This document shows positions 36,927-47,194 of a DNA stretch of 64,000 nt, piece after piece; within the stretch, counting starts at the first letter, position 1, and every line of letters starts with the position of its first letter. A program made the translations under genes and the position numbers. Under the pieces are notes generated by a model, which saw only the letters and a list, made by a program, of their open reading frames with translations, did not search any database and was not told where the DNA came from. The stretch comes from Pseudomonas sp. P818 (lineage in GTDB: Bacteria; Pseudomonadota; Gammaproteobacteria; Pseudomonadales; Pseudomonadaceae), in contig NZ_ATKM01000006.1 of assembly GCF_000418555.1 (NCBI RefSeq), positions 1 to 64,000 on the forward strand. Reading direction: 5' to 3'.

Positions 36927-39646
36927 CAGTGGCGAACTCCCGTGAGCTTGTCGATCATGTGCAGGGCAGAGCCGAACACGGTGAGGAAAACGCCGATATC
37001 GAAGAGCAAGGGCGTGCCCAGCGGCAGCCCGCCGGGGAAGGTCCAGAGACCGGTGAGAAAGGCACTGCCGGTCATCAGGCCGAGGATGCCGGCGCCTGCC
37101 GCGCAGCCCAGGCCGATGCCGATCAGTTGCGCCGGCGCCAGCGGCAGCACGCGGCGAATTTGCCCGTGGCCGTAGGTCAGTACCAGCAGGATCAGGCCAC
37201 AGGCCGCGACCAGACCACCGATGAAACCGCCGCCCGGCAGGTTATGGCCGCGCCACAGCAGCAACAGGGAGGCGGCCAGCATCAACCAGGCCAACGGGCG
37301 CAGACCCTGGCGCAGCAGTGGCGAGGTGAAGGCGTCTTCACCGCTGTGCTCGCCTCCGAAGCGTCGGCCGGTGCCGAGCAAACTGGCTGCGGCAAGGGCC
37401 GAGAGCGCGACCACGAGGATTTCGCCGAGGGTATCGAAGGCGCGGAAGTCCACTAGAATCACGTTGACCACGTTATGCCCGTGACCGCCCGGCAGGCTGT
37501 TGGCCTGGTACCACTGGGCGATTTCGCCCGGCAGCGGCAGGCTTACCGCCAGCAGCAGGGCGCCGGTCACGCTGAGGCCGAAGAGGATCGCCACGCTGGC
37601 ATGCAGTCGGCGCTTCCAGGGCGCGCGGGCGCCGCTGGGCGGCACCGTTGGCATCTTGCGAAACACCAGGGCGAGGAAGATCAGGCTGAGGGTTTCCACC
37701 ATCAGCTGGGTCATCGCCACGTCCGGGGCGTTGACCGAGACGAACACCAGCGCCAGCCCCAGTCCGCAGGCGCCGAGCGCTGCCAGCAAGGTCAGGCGGC
37801 CAGGCAGGAATGCCGCCGCCACACCGCCGGCCAGTGCCAGCAGGCAGCCGGCCAGGCCCAGCGGCGAGATCGGGCTGTAACTGCCCTGCAGCAGCTGCGG
37901 CAGGGCCGGCAGCAGACCGACCGCAAGCAGACCACCGACCGCCAGTGCCAACAGCACCAGATGCTGGCGCAGCGAGCCGTGCTGGAAGCGCGCGGCGAGC
38001 AGTCCGGCGAAGTGGAAAACGCGTTTGAGCAAACGATCCCAGAGCAGGTCGCCACTGACGTTCCAGGCCGCGTTGGCACGATCAAGTGTCTGCCGTACCC
38101 GGTCGCGCATTACGTAGAACAGCACGCCCAGCGAGACGGTCAGCAAGCTGGCTACAAGCGCTGGGGTGATGCCGCCCCACAGATACAGCTGTACATCCAC
38201 AGGACCGCGAGCTACGGCCTGTACTGCGTTGTTCACCAGCCAGGTTTCCGGCCAGGCATTCCAGGCGCCGAGCAGGAAGCCGCCGATGGCCAGCAGCATC
38301 GGCCCCAGCCACATCGGCAGACCGACCTCATGAGGCGTGCGCGGATAATCGCCACGCTTGCCGAGGAAAGTCTGCAGGAACACCAGACCCGCAGCGGCGA
38401 ACAGCAGGGCATTGGTGAGGATCATCACCAGGGTTACTGCCCAGCCGATATGACCCATCTCGATCAGGCCGCTGTACTTGAACTCCTTGGCGATGAAGCC
38501 GAAGAACGGCGGCAGGCCGGCGTTGGAGAATGCCGCCAGGGCCACGGCTGCACCGGTCAGCGGCATGAAGCGGATCAGCCCCCCCAGGCGCGCCAGCTCT
38601 CGCGTGCCGGTGGCGTGATCGATGGCGCCGACCGCCATGAACAGCGCGCCCTTGTACAGCGAGTGCGCCACCAGGTAGAGCACGAAGGCCGGCAGTCCGT
38701 AGCTGGTATTGGTGCCGATCAGCATGGTCAGCTGGCCCAGCACGGTCACTGTGGTGTAGGCCAGCAAACGCTTGAGGTCGGTCTGGCGGAAGGCGAGGAA
38801 AGCGCCGAGCACTGCGGTGGCGGCGCCGAAGGTGATCAGCAGCGTGCCCCAGCCGACGGAACCGCCCAGCACCGGGTTCAGGCGGGCCAGCAGGTAGATG
38901 CCGGCCTTGACCATGGTCGCCGAGTGCAGATAGGCCGATACCGGCGTCGGTGCGTTCATCGCATTGGGCAGCCACAGGTGGAAGGGCACCTGTGCCGACT
39001 TGGTGAAGCAGCCCAGCAGCACCAGGCCGATGATCGCCGGCAGCAGCACGTGGCCTTCGATCTGTTCGGCGCTGAGGCTGGAGAACTGCCAGTTGCCGGT
39101 GGCGCCGCCGAGCAGGATCAGGCCCGCCAGCAGGGCCAGTCCGCCGCCGCCGGTGATCAGCAGCGCCTGCAGCGCCGCCCGGCGCGAGACGGCCTTTTCA
39201 TGCTGGAAGCTGATCAGCAGGAAGGAGGCGATGCTGGTCAGCTCCCAGAATACGAACATCGCCACCAGATCGTCGGCCAGCACCAGGCCCAGCATCGCCA
39301 GCATGAACACCAGCAGGTAGGCGTGAAAGCGACCGAGGTGGACATGACTGGACAGGTAGCTGCCGGCGTAGAGCACGATCAGGCTGCCGATGCCGCTGAT
39401 CAAGAGGGCAAACAACAGCGAGAGGCCGTCCAGGCGCAGACTCAGATTGATGCCCAGGGCCGGAATCCAGCTCACGCTCTGCACGACGGCATCGCCGCCG
39501 GCGATCAGCGGAATCTGTTGAACGAACCAGATAAAGGCCACCAGCGGCGCCAACATCAGCAGCCAACCCGTGCGAGCGCCCAACAGGCGCGTCAGGCCAG
39601 GCGCCAGGACGGCGGCGAGGGCAATCAGGGACAATAGGTAGAGCAC
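36926..39646 (-). CDS. mrpA: Fused Mrp antiporter subunit A-B (Mrp operon 1)
   Basis: 906 residues, from a GTG at 39646 with an AGGAG site just before it. Large NuoL-like N-terminal part (about 1-500; FVFWELTSIASFLLISF and [28 protein letters not shown]), a MrpA-specific linker (about 600-680) and an MrpB-like C-terminus ([16 protein letters not shown]). The fusion of A and B is the PhaAB form seen in proteobacteria. First gene of operon 1. The ATG upstream at 39694 is not supported. Confidence 0.94.
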   Translation of the reverse strand: MLYLLSLIALAAVLAPGLTRLLGARTGWLLMLAPLVAFIWFVQQIPLIAGGDAVVQSVSWIPALGINLSLRLDGLSLLFALLISGIGSLIVLYAGSYLSSHVHLGRFHAYLLVFMLAMLGLVLADDLVAMFVFWELTSIASFLLISFQHEKAVSRRAALQALLITGGGGLALLAGLILLGGATGNWQFSSLSAEQIEGHVLLPAIIGLVLLGCFTKSAQVPFHLWLPNAMNAPTPVSAYLHSATMVKAGIYLLARLNPVLGGSVGWGTLLITFGAATAVLGAFLAFRQTDLKRLLAYTTVTVLGQLTMLIGTNTSYGLPAFVLYLVAHSLYKGALFMAVGAIDHATGTRELARLGGLIRFMPLTGAAVALAAFSNAGLPPFFGFIAKEFKYSGLIEMGHIGWAVTLVMILTNALLFAAAGLVFLQTFLGKRGDYPRTPHEVGLPMWLGPMLLAIGGFLLGAWNAWPETWLVNNAVQAVARGPVDVQLYLWGGITPALVASLLTVSLGVLFYVMRDRVRQTLDRANAAWNVSGDLLWDRLLKRVFHFAGLLAARFQHGSLRQHLVLLALAVGGLLAVGLLPALPQLLQGSYSPISPLGLAGCLLALAGGVAAAFLPGRLTLLAALGACGLGLALVFVSVNAPDVAMTQLMVETLSLIFLALVFRKMPTVPPSGARAPWKRRLHASVAILFGLSVTGALLLAVSLPLPGEIAQWYQANSLPGGHGHNVVNVILVDFRAFDTLGEILVVALSALAAASLLGTGRRFGGEHSGEDAFTSPLLRQGLRPLAWLMLAASLLLLWRGHNLPGGGFIGGLVAACGLILLVLTYGHGQIRRVLPLAPAQLIGIGLGCAAGAGILGLMTGSAFLTGLWTFPGGLPLGTPLLFDIGVFLTVFGSALHMIDKLTGVRH

Positions 39647-39882
39647 TCGTTTCTCCTGTGCCGAGCGTCGAATCCAGGACGGCCTGACGACCACGCACGT
39701 ACCGCTAGCCGGCGTTCCGGTCTGGCACGGATTCAGGGCGTATCGGTCATATCAGGCCGCGCTTTTTTCAGAATAGGAAAAACCAATCGAAGATCGCTAT
39801 TTTATGAAGTTTCAGAACATTGCATGATAGGCGGCTGCCATCATCGGCGACTTTTGGCCAAGCAGCGAAACGGGAGAACAGC

Positions 39883-41028
39883 GTGCAGATTCAGGGCTAT
39901 TTCGACTTGCGCTTCGAGGCGGTGAGAGACGCGTTCGCCGCATTGTTCGACGATGCGCAGGAGCGGGGCGCGGCCCTGTGCGTGAAGGTCGGCGGTGAAA
40001 CCGTGATCGATCTGTGGGCCGGGGTCATGGACAAGGACGGCCAGCAGCCCTGGCACAGCGATACCATCGCCAACCTGTTCTCCTGCACCAAACCCTTCGC
40101 GGCGGTGGTGGCTTTGCAACTGGTAGGCGAGGGCAAGCTCGATCTGGACGCCCCGGTGGCACGTTACTGGCCCGAATTCGCCGCCGCCGGCAAGGAGCGC
40201 ATCAGCGTGCGCCATCTGCTTTGCCATCAGGCAGGCTTGCCGGCGCTGCGTCAGCTGCTGCCCGCCGAGGCGCTGTACGATTGGCAGACCATGACCAATG
40301 CGCTGGCTGCTGAAGCACCCTGGTGGCCACTGGGCGATGGCCATGGTTACGCCCCCATTACCTATGGCTGGCTGATCGGCGAGCTGATTCGCCGGGTCGA
40401 AGGCCGCGGCCCGGGCGACAGCATTGCTGCGCGCATCGCCAAACCCTTGGGACTGGATTTTCATGTCGGCCTGGCCGACAGCGAATTCGACCGCGTCGCC
40501 CATATCGCCCGCGGCAAGGGCAATCTCGGCGATGCTGCCGCGCAGCGCCTGCTCAAGGTGATGATGAGCGACGCCAGCGCCATGAGCACGCGCTCGTTCA
40601 CCAACCCGCCGTCGATCATGACCAGTACCAACAAGCCGGAGTGGCGGCGCATGCAGCAACCGGCCGCCAATGGTCATGGCAACGCGCGCAGCCTGGCGGG
40701 CTTCTATGCCGGTCTGCTCGACGGCAGCCTGCTCGACGCCGAGCTGCTGGGCGAAATGACCCGTGAGCACAGCGTCGGTGACGACAAGACCCTGCTGACC
40801 CGCACCCGTTTTGGCCTCGGCTGCATGCTCGATCAGGCCGATGTGGCCAACGCCACCTACGGCATGGGGGCTAAAGCCTTCGGTCATCCCGGTGCCGGTG
40901 GTTCCAGCGGCTTTGCCGACCCGGAACGGGACCTGGCATTCGGCTTCGTGATCAACAATCTAGGACCGTTCGTCTTGATGGACCCCCGCGCGCAGAAACT
41001 TGCACGTCAGATTGCGGACTGTATCTGA
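39883..41028 (+). CDS. Serine hydrolase of the EstB/class C beta-lactamase fold
   Basis: 381 residues from a GTG at 39883 with GGGAG 7-8 bases before it. The nucleophile is in SCTK (Ser67, Lys70), the S-x-x-K motif of penicillin-binding and EstB esterases; a YGW motif (about residue 162) follows. No signal peptide, so it would act in the cytosol. Esterase rather than lactamase is inferred from the fold family and the lack of a signal. Faces mrpA divergently. Confidence 0.83.
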   Translation: MQIQGYFDLRFEAVRDAFAALFDDAQERGAALCVKVGGETVIDLWAGVMDKDGQQPWHSDTIANLFSCTKPFAAVVALQLVGEGKLDLDAPVARYWPEFAAAGKERISVRHLLCHQAGLPALRQLLPAEALYDWQTMTNALAAEAPWWPLGDGHGYAPITYGWLIGELIRRVEGRGPGDSIAARIAKPLGLDFHVGLADSEFDRVAHIARGKGNLGDAAAQRLLKVMMSDASAMSTRSFTNPPSIMTSTNKPEWRRMQQPAANGHGNARSLAGFYAGLLDGSLLDAELLGEMTREHSVGDDKTLLTRTRFGLGCMLDQADVANATYGMGAKAFGHPGAGGSSGFADPERDLAFGFVINNLGPFVLMDPRAQKLARQIADCI

Positions 41029-41109
41029 TTGAACGGCTAAACTCGCGCCAATCGTTTCGTACCAACCATAACGAATCGACCATTAGATCTGTTTGACCTC
41101 GGGGGCTAC

Positions 41110-41763
41110 ATGCGTGCCAACAAGATTTTTGCCTTTACCTGCTGCCTGCTGATCGCCGGCTGCGCCGGCTCGGAGAAGAAGGAAGTCGCCAAGCCGGCAG
41201 CGATGCCTGCGCCTCAGGTGACGCGCGCCTGGCTCGACGAGTACGAGCCTAAGCTGCGCGAAGCGGTCAAGGGCAGCCAATTCGAGTTCGAGCGCCGGGA
41301 AAATCTGTTGGTGGTAACCGCACCGGTACAGGGTTCCTTCAACCCCGACCGTCCGCACATGCTCCTGCCAGCCAGCCTGGGCCCGATCACTCGTGTGGCC
41401 AAGCTGCTGGAGAGCGACGAAGACATCGCCGTGGTGGTCCTCGGCCACGCCGATACCAGTGGTGACGATGCGAAGAACCGCGATCTCAGCCAGCAGCGCG
41501 CGCGTGCCGTGACCTCCATCTTCCGTCTCAGTGGCCTCAAGCAGAACCGTCTGCAGGTCATGGGTCTGGGCTCCGACATGCCGCGCGCCGCCAACGACAG
41601 CGCTGCCGGTCGTGCCCTCAACCGCCGTGTGGAAATCCTTCTGACCTCGCGTGACACCATGCAGGGTCTGATCGCCAAGTACAGCCAGCCGGCACAATCG
41701 GAGCTCAAGGATGCGCCCAAGGTAGCTGCCGCAGATCAAGGAAAAGTCAGCAAGTCGGAGTAA
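41110..41763 (+). CDS. OmpA family lipoprotein
   Basis: 217 residues with lipobox LIAGC (Cys18), a short charged linker, and an OmpA-like peptidoglycan-binding domain (about 75-180) with VVLGHADTSGDDAKNRDLSQQRA. Corresponds to PA1048 in my recollection. Upstream of pdxH by 33 bases and possibly cotranscribed with it. Confidence 0.87.
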   Translation: MRANKIFAFTCCLLIAGCAGSEKKEVAKPAAMPAPQVTRAWLDEYEPKLREAVKGSQFEFERRENLLVVTAPVQGSFNPDRPHMLLPASLGPITRVAKLLESDEDIAVVVLGHADTSGDDAKNRDLSQQRARAVTSIFRLSGLKQNRLQVMGLGSDMPRAANDSAAGRALNRRVEILLTSRDTMQGLIAKYSQPAQSELKDAPKVAAADQGKVSKSE

Positions 41764-41796
41764 GCTTGGCGGCATTTCCCTCTGTGAGGAACTGCC

Positions 41797-42444
41797 ATGA
41801 CCCAGACACTGGCCGATATGCGCCGCGACTACACCCGCGACGGTCTGAGCGAAGCCCAGGCCCCGCTGGAACCCTTTGCCCTGTTCCGTCAGTGGTTCGA
41901 TGACGCGGTCAAGACCGAGCAACTGCCGGTCGAGCCCAACGCCATGACCCTGGCCACCGTCGACGAGCAGGGTCGCCCCCACTGCCGTGTGCTGCTGCTC
42001 AAGGGCCTGGACGAACGTGGCTTCACCTTCTTCAGCAACTATGACAGTGCCAAGGGCCGTCAGCTGGCGGCCCGTCCCTTCGCCGCCATGACCTTCTTCT
42101 GGCCGAGCCTGGAGCGCCAGGTGCGTATCGAAGGGCGCGTCGAGCAGGTCACCCCGGCCGAATCCGACGGCTACTTCCAGGTTCGCCCGCTGGGCAGCCG
42201 CATCGGCGCCTGGGCCTCGCCGCAGAGCAAGGTGATCCGCGACCGCGCCGAGCTGGAGAATCTGCTGGCGGAAACCGAAAAACGCTTCCTCAACCAGGCG
42301 CCGCACTGCCCGCCACATTGGGGCGGCTACCGTCTGCTGCCCGAACGCATCGAGTTCTGGCAGGGCAGGCCAAGCCGTCTGCATGACCGCCTCAACTATC
42401 GCCTGCAGGGCGAAGCCTGGATTCGCGAACGGCTGGCGCCTTGA
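41797..42444 (+). CDS. pdxH: Pyridoxamine/pyridoxine 5'-phosphate oxidase
   Basis: FMN enzyme that oxidises pyridoxine- or pyridoxamine-5'-phosphate to PLP. 215 residues with the split-barrel fold; [25 protein letters not shown] binds FMN and the C-terminal [17 protein letters not shown] segment holds the substrate Arg/His. A GAGGA lies 8 bases before the ATG. Confidence 0.96.
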   Translation: MTQTLADMRRDYTRDGLSEAQAPLEPFALFRQWFDDAVKTEQLPVEPNAMTLATVDEQGRPHCRVLLLKGLDERGFTFFSNYDSAKGRQLAARPFAAMTFFWPSLERQVRIEGRVEQVTPAESDGYFQVRPLGSRIGAWASPQSKVIRDRAELENLLAETEKRFLNQAPHCPPHWGGYRLLPERIEFWQGRPSRLHDRLNYRLQGEAWIRERLAP

Positions 42445-42615
42445 TAGGTGGCCGGTCGTTGAGTTCAGGCTTCTGGAGAATCTCGTGCATAGCTACCTGC
42501 CAAACGCCTGCCCGCCCACTACCACCGGGCACATCAGCAGCCAATAAGGCTGTAAGAAGCGAGCACATACGATACCCTTGCGCCACGAACCAACCAGGAC
42601 GCTGCGAACCGAACG

Positions 42616-43134
42616 ATGGGTTTTGAACAATTAGCCGAGCTACGTGACCGCCTGCGCGCCGAGAAGCAGCAGGTACAACAGGTAAAGACCGAGAGCGCGA
42701 AGCCGCAAAAGCGTAAGCAACCGCCCAAGACCAAGGCGCGTGAGCAGGATCCGGCCGTCGAGGCGATCTGGCGCTTGCAGAAGCACTTCCCCTTGGCCTT
42801 TCCGGTCAATCCGGCGCCCAAGGTGCCGCTGAAAGAGGGCATTCTCAAGGATGCCGAACAGCATCTGCCGTTGCTCGGCATCAGCCTCGATCAGCTGAAA
42901 CTGGGCATTGCCGTCTGGTGCCGGGGGGGGCGCTACTGGTCGGCGATGACCGAGAACGCGCCGCGCCTGGATCTGCAAGGCCAGCCCGTTGGTGTGGTGA
43001 CTGCAGCGCAGGCCTCGCATGCTCGTCAACAGGCCAGGCGGCATCGCATGGAAGCCCGACGCAATCAGGCCAAGGCGAAAGCGCCAGCAGATGAAAAGCC
43101 CCTAGAGAGCACTGCAGCGTCTGCTGCGGAGTAA
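42616..43134 (+). CDS. ProQ/FinO family RNA-binding protein
   Basis: 172 residues: a charged N-terminal coil, then the ProQ/FinO RNA-binding core (about 45-120) with FPLAFPVNPAPKVPLKEGIL and RGGRYWSAM, and a basic Arg/Lys-rich C-terminal tail. ProQ proteins bind sRNA and 3' ends of mRNA. This gene is in the pdxH-cdaR gap; regulatory targets are unknown. Confidence 0.8.
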   Translation: MGFEQLAELRDRLRAEKQQVQQVKTESAKPQKRKQPPKTKAREQDPAVEAIWRLQKHFPLAFPVNPAPKVPLKEGILKDAEQHLPLLGISLDQLKLGIAVWCRGGRYWSAMTENAPRLDLQGQPVGVVTAAQASHARQQARRHRMEARRNQAKAKAPADEKPLESTAASAAE

Positions 43135-43177
43135 TTCCGCTTCGTCGGCGCGAGGCGCCGCTGACACGCCTACAATG

Positions 43178-43204
43178 ACGGCCTCACTCGCGAGGCCGTT
43201 TTTC
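43178..43204 (+). terminator. Terminator hairpin overlapping the cdaR ribosome site
   Basis: ACGGCCTC and GAGGCCGTTTTT pair around ACTCGC, with a T-run. It would end the proQ-like transcript, and its 3' arm contains the GAGG that could serve as ribosome site for cdaR at 43205. Confidence 0.75.
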
Positions 43205-44320
43205 ATGCTCGAACTCGACTCCACCCTGGCGCAACATATCGTCGACCGCGCCATGGCCATCCTGCCTTACAACATCAATGTGATGGATGCTCAGGGCATG
43301 ATCATCGGCAGCGGCGACCCCAGCCGCCTGCATACCCGCCACGAGGGCGCGCAGCTGGTGCTGGCCAATCGTCGCGTGGTGGAGATCGATGCGCAGGCGG
43401 CAGCCTGTCTGCGCGGGGTCAAGCCGGGGGTAAACCTGCCATTGCTGCATGCCGAGCGTCTGATCGGCGTGCTCGGTATCACCGGCGATCCCGAGACCGT
43501 GCGGCCCTACGCCGAACTGGTGCGCATGGCTGCGGAAATGCTGGTCGAACACCGCGTGCTGCAGGCCGAGCGGCATTGGCAGCGGCATCAGCAGGAGGCC
43601 TGGCTACGCCAGTTGCTCGACCCTCAGTTGCGCCTGTCCAGCTTCGAGAACGATGCCGAGCGTCTCGGGTTGCACCTGACCTGGCCGCGGCAGATGTGCC
43701 TGCTGCAACTCGATGCCGAGGGCGATCCGCTCCCGCGTCAGGCGCGTCTGCTGGCCTCTCTCGGCGGCAAGAGCGAACACCTGGTCGCGCCGCTTGGGCG
43801 CCACGAGCTGCTCTGGTGCAGGCCGTATAGCGCTACACGCGATGATCGAGCCTGGCTGCAGCAGGCCGATGAGCGTGAGTGGGGCGTACGCTCGCTGGCG
43901 CTGAGTGATCCACTGCGTGACCTGGCCGAGCTGCGCCAGGCCAGCCTGGTGCTGCGTGATCTGCAGGCTTACGGTCAGGCGCGTTTCCCCGAGCGGCGCC
44001 TGTTGCGTCTGGACGAACTGCGTCTGCCGACGCTGCTCTATGCACAACGCCATAGCTGGCTGCTGCAGGGCTGGCTGGCGCCGCTGCGCCAGGTGTTGGC
44101 GCAGGACCCGCAAGGTACGCTGCGGGCCACGTTGGAAGCCTGGTGCGCGCATGACGGTCAGGCGCAGACCTGTGCCGAGGCGCTGGGCATTCACCGCAAC
44201 ACCTTGCGCTATCGCCTGGAGCGTATCGCCGAATTCAGTGGCCTGGATCTCAATCGCCTGGATCAGCGGTTGCAACTGTCGCTGGGGCTGGGGCTGCTGG
44301 AGCCGGACGCTCAGTCTTGA
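43205..44320 (+). CDS. cdaR: Sugar diacid/glycerate regulator, CdaR family
   Basis: 371 residues. N-terminal sugar-diacid recognition domain with INVMDAQGMIIGSGDPSRL and GITGDPETVRPYAELVRMAAEM, a GGDEF-like middle, and a C-terminal PucR-type helix-turn-helix with LGIHRNTLRYRLERI. It probably activates the gntP-garK genes downstream in response to glycerate. The start at 43205 matches CdaR homologues (LDSTLAQHIVDRAM); an ATG at 43175 is an alternative. Confidence 0.85.
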   Translation: MLELDSTLAQHIVDRAMAILPYNINVMDAQGMIIGSGDPSRLHTRHEGAQLVLANRRVVEIDAQAAACLRGVKPGVNLPLLHAERLIGVLGITGDPETVRPYAELVRMAAEMLVEHRVLQAERHWQRHQQEAWLRQLLDPQLRLSSFENDAERLGLHLTWPRQMCLLQLDAEGDPLPRQARLLASLGGKSEHLVAPLGRHELLWCRPYSATRDDRAWLQQADEREWGVRSLALSDPLRDLAELRQASLVLRDLQAYGQARFPERRLLRLDELRLPTLLYAQRHSWLLQGWLAPLRQVLAQDPQGTLRATLEAWCAHDGQAQTCAEALGIHRNTLRYRLERIAEFSGLDLNRLDQRLQLSLGLGLLEPDAQS

Positions 44321-44524
44321 GTGGCCCATGGCCGGTAGGCCATTGCGCTGGAAGTACATCTAGTCGAACGCGTTGTGCGCCCGCACAGTGCGTTACGTTT
44401 TGCCTGGCTTTTTTTGGTGCTGGTGCACAGGGCGAGGGCGGGGTTCGCTGAGCCACAATGGGGCGCCTGTCGGCATTCCCATCCGGGCCATGTGCCCGCC
44501 ATAACAACAATGAGGAGACTGGTC

Positions 44525-45892
44525 ATGGGCCTGGTCCTGATTCTGGTAGCACTGATCGCGTTCATCGTGCTGTCCACTACCCGTTTGAAACTGCACCCCT
44601 TTCTGGCGTTGCTGGCCGCTGCACTGATCGCCGGCTTCGCCTATCAGCTGCCCAGCGGCGAAATCATCAAGACCATGACTGCCGGCTTCGGCGGCATTCT
44701 TGGTTACATCGGTATCGTCATCGTGCTCGGCACCATCATCGGCGTCATCCTCGAGCGCAGCGGCGCCGCGATCACCATGGCCGAGACGGTGATTCGTCTG
44801 CTCGGCCAGCGCTTCCCGACGCTGACCATGTCGATCATCGGTTATCTGGTATCGATTCCGGTGTTCTGCGACTCCGGCTACGTCATTCTCAATTCGCTGA
44901 AAAATGCCCTGGCCGCACGCATGAAGGTCTCGGTCGTGGCCATGAGTGTGGCCCTGGCCACTGGCCTGTATGCCACTCACACCTTCGTGCCGCCAACCCC
45001 CGGCCCGATCGCCGCAGCCGGCAACCTGGGCCTGGAAACTTCGCTGGGGCTGGTGATTCTGGTCGGTCTGCTGGTCGCTGCGGTCACTGCCGTGGCCGGT
45101 ATGCTGTGGGCGAATCGCTTCCTCAAGCAGAATGACCAGGCGCTGCTGGAAGAGGCGCCGAGCGAGCTGCTCGCCGAGAACGTCGATTTCGAGGCGCTGC
45201 GTGCCCGCTACGGCAAGCTGCCCAGCGCCTGGCAGGCGTTCTCGCCGATCTTCGTGCCCATCGCGCTGATCTGCCTCGGCTCGGTCGCCGCGTTCCCCAG
45301 CAAGCCGTTTGGCGAAGGCGCGTTGTTCGATGTACTGAGCTTCCTCGGCCAGCCGGTCGCTGCGCTGATGGTGGGGCTGATGCTGGCCTGCTCGCTGCTC
45401 AAGGGGGAAGGCAAGCGTCAGCAGTTCCACGATCATGTCGCCCACGGTCTGAAAGAGGCCGCGCCGATCCTGCTGATCACCGGTGCTGGCGGCGCCTTCG
45501 GTGCCGTGCTCAAGGTCACGGCGCTGACCGGTTACCTGGGCGACACGCTGTCGGCACTGGGTATCGGTCTGTTCATGCCGTTCCTGGTGGCCGCGGCGCT
45601 GAAAAGTGCGCAGGGCTCTTCCACCGTCGCGCTGGTCACCACCTCGGCCATGGTCGCGCCGCTGCTGGCCAACCTGGGCCTGGACGGCGAGATGGGCCGG
45701 GTGCTGACGGTGATGGCCATCGGCGCCGGTGCCATGACCGTTTCCCATGCCAACGACAGTTTCTTCTGGGTGGTGACCCAGTTCAGCCGCATGAAGGTGG
45801 CGACTGCCTATCGCGCCCAGACCATGGCAACGCTGATTCAGGGCCTTGCCGGTATGGCCGCCGTCTGGTTGCTGAGCCTGGTTCTGCTGTAA
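44525..45892 (+). CDS. GntP family permease
   Basis: 455 residues with about 12 hydrophobic helices. Gluconate:H+ symporter family signatures include GGILGYIGIVIVLGTIIGVILERSGAA, the PVFCDSGYVILNSL segment, and SHANDSFFWVVTQFS. Substrate is probably glycerate or gluconate, judged by the garK neighbour. A GAGGAG lies 8 bases before the ATG at 44525; upstream ORF extension is not supported. Confidence 0.88.
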   Translation: MGLVLILVALIAFIVLSTTRLKLHPFLALLAAALIAGFAYQLPSGEIIKTMTAGFGGILGYIGIVIVLGTIIGVILERSGAAITMAETVIRLLGQRFPTLTMSIIGYLVSIPVFCDSGYVILNSLKNALAARMKVSVVAMSVALATGLYATHTFVPPTPGPIAAAGNLGLETSLGLVILVGLLVAAVTAVAGMLWANRFLKQNDQALLEEAPSELLAENVDFEALRARYGKLPSAWQAFSPIFVPIALICLGSVAAFPSKPFGEGALFDVLSFLGQPVAALMVGLMLACSLLKGEGKRQQFHDHVAHGLKEAAPILLITGAGGAFGAVLKVTALTGYLGDTLSALGIGLFMPFLVAAALKSAQGSSTVALVTTSAMVAPLLANLGLDGEMGRVLTVMAIGAGAMTVSHANDSFFWVVTQFSRMKVATAYRAQTMATLIQGLAGMAAVWLLSLVLL

Positions 45893-45947
45893 TCCGCTTT
45901 ATCGGCGGGCGATCGCTGGTCGCCCGCTCCTTTCGAGGTACTTCATC

Positions 45948-47081
45948 ATGAAAATCGTCATCGCTCCCGACTCCTTCAAGGAAAGCCTCAGTGCACCCGA
46001 GGTGGCCGCTGCCATTGCCCGCGGTTGGCAGCAGGTGTTTCCCGATGCCGAATGTCTGCTGCGGCCGATGGCCGACGGTGGAGAGGGGACGGTCGATGCA
46101 TTGTTGGCAGCCGTCGGCGGCGAGCGCCGTGAGTATGAGGTGCGCGGCCCAATGGGCGCGCCGGTCAAGGCACATTGGGGCTGGCTGGGGCAGGGCACTG
46201 CGGTCATCGAAATGGCGGCGGCCAGCGGTCTGCACTGGGTAGCGCGCGAACAGCGCGATGCTCGCCTGGCCAGCAGTTTCGGCACCGGTGAGCTGATCCG
46301 CGAGGCGCTGGATGCCGGCGCTACGCGAATCATTCTTGGGCTCGGCGGTAGCGCCACCAACGATGCCGGAAGCGGTCTGCTGCAGGCGCTGGGAATGCGT
46401 TTTCTCGACGATCGGGGTGATGAGCTGGCGCCGGGCGGTGCAGCGCTGGCGAATCTGGATCAGCTCGATCTGAGCGGCCTGGATGCACGCCTGCTTGAGG
46501 TGCAGATCGAAGTCGCCGCCGATGTCGACAACCCCTTGTGTGGGCCGCGCGGTGCTTCTGCCGTGTTCGGTCCGCAGAAGGGCGCGACGCCTGAGCAGGT
46601 CGCCGAGCTCGACATGGCGCTTGGCCGCTTCGCGCGCATTGCCGCTGCCACGCTGGGTGAGGATCATGCCGAGTTTCCCGGTGTCGGCGCCGCCGGCGGG
46701 CTTGGCTTCGCCGCGCGTGCCTTTCTCAAGGCGAGCTTCCGTCCCGGTATCGAGCTGGTGGCCGAACTGTCCGGCCTCGCCGCGGCGGTGGAGCATGCCG
46801 ATCTGGTGATCACTGGGGAAGGGCGCATGGACGCTCAGACCCTGCACGGCAAGACCCCCGTCGGCGTGGCACGCGTGGCACGTGCGGCCGGGGTGCCGGT
46901 TATCGCTCTGTCCGGTAGCCTGGGCGACAACTATCAGGCGTTGTACGAGGCGGGTATCGAGGCTGCGTTCAGCCTGGCGCCGGGCCCGCTGTCGCTGGAG
47001 CAGGCAATGGCCGGCGCAGCCGGTGAGCTGCAGGCGCGTGCCACGGATATCGCCCGGCTCTGGCGCCTCGCCCGGGGCTGA
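45948..47081 (+). CDS. garK: Glycerate kinase
   Basis: Phosphorylates D-glycerate to 2-phosphoglycerate (GarK/GlxK family). 377 residues with APDSFKESLSAPEVAAAIARG at the N-terminus, LGLGGSATNDAGSGLLQALG and ITGEGRMDAQTLHGKTPVGV. Gene order cdaR-gntP-garK points to uptake and use of glycerate derived from sugar acids or glyoxylate. Confidence 0.94.
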   Translation: MKIVIAPDSFKESLSAPEVAAAIARGWQQVFPDAECLLRPMADGGEGTVDALLAAVGGERREYEVRGPMGAPVKAHWGWLGQGTAVIEMAAASGLHWVAREQRDARLASSFGTGELIREALDAGATRIILGLGGSATNDAGSGLLQALGMRFLDDRGDELAPGGAALANLDQLDLSGLDARLLEVQIEVAADVDNPLCGPRGASAVFGPQKGATPEQVAELDMALGRFARIAAATLGEDHAEFPGVGAAGGLGFAARAFLKASFRPGIELVAELSGLAAAVEHADLVITGEGRMDAQTLHGKTPVGVARVARAAGVPVIALSGSLGDNYQALYEAGIEAAFSLAPGPLSLEQAMAGAAGELQARATDIARLWRLARG

Positions 47082-47194
47082 AGGGCGAACCTAGCTGAAC
47101 TCGGTCTGTCTGAAACAATTGTTGTTCATTCTCGGCCGTGACAGTTGTGCGCGCCCGGCGTCTAATGGATCGAGATACCTCTGGAGGAATTGCT

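Noticed and set aside
37475..39637. 720-codon plus-strand ORF opposite the fused Mrp A-B gene
   Set aside because: Very Gln/His/Arg-rich and without a domain; antisense of a conserved antiporter gene.
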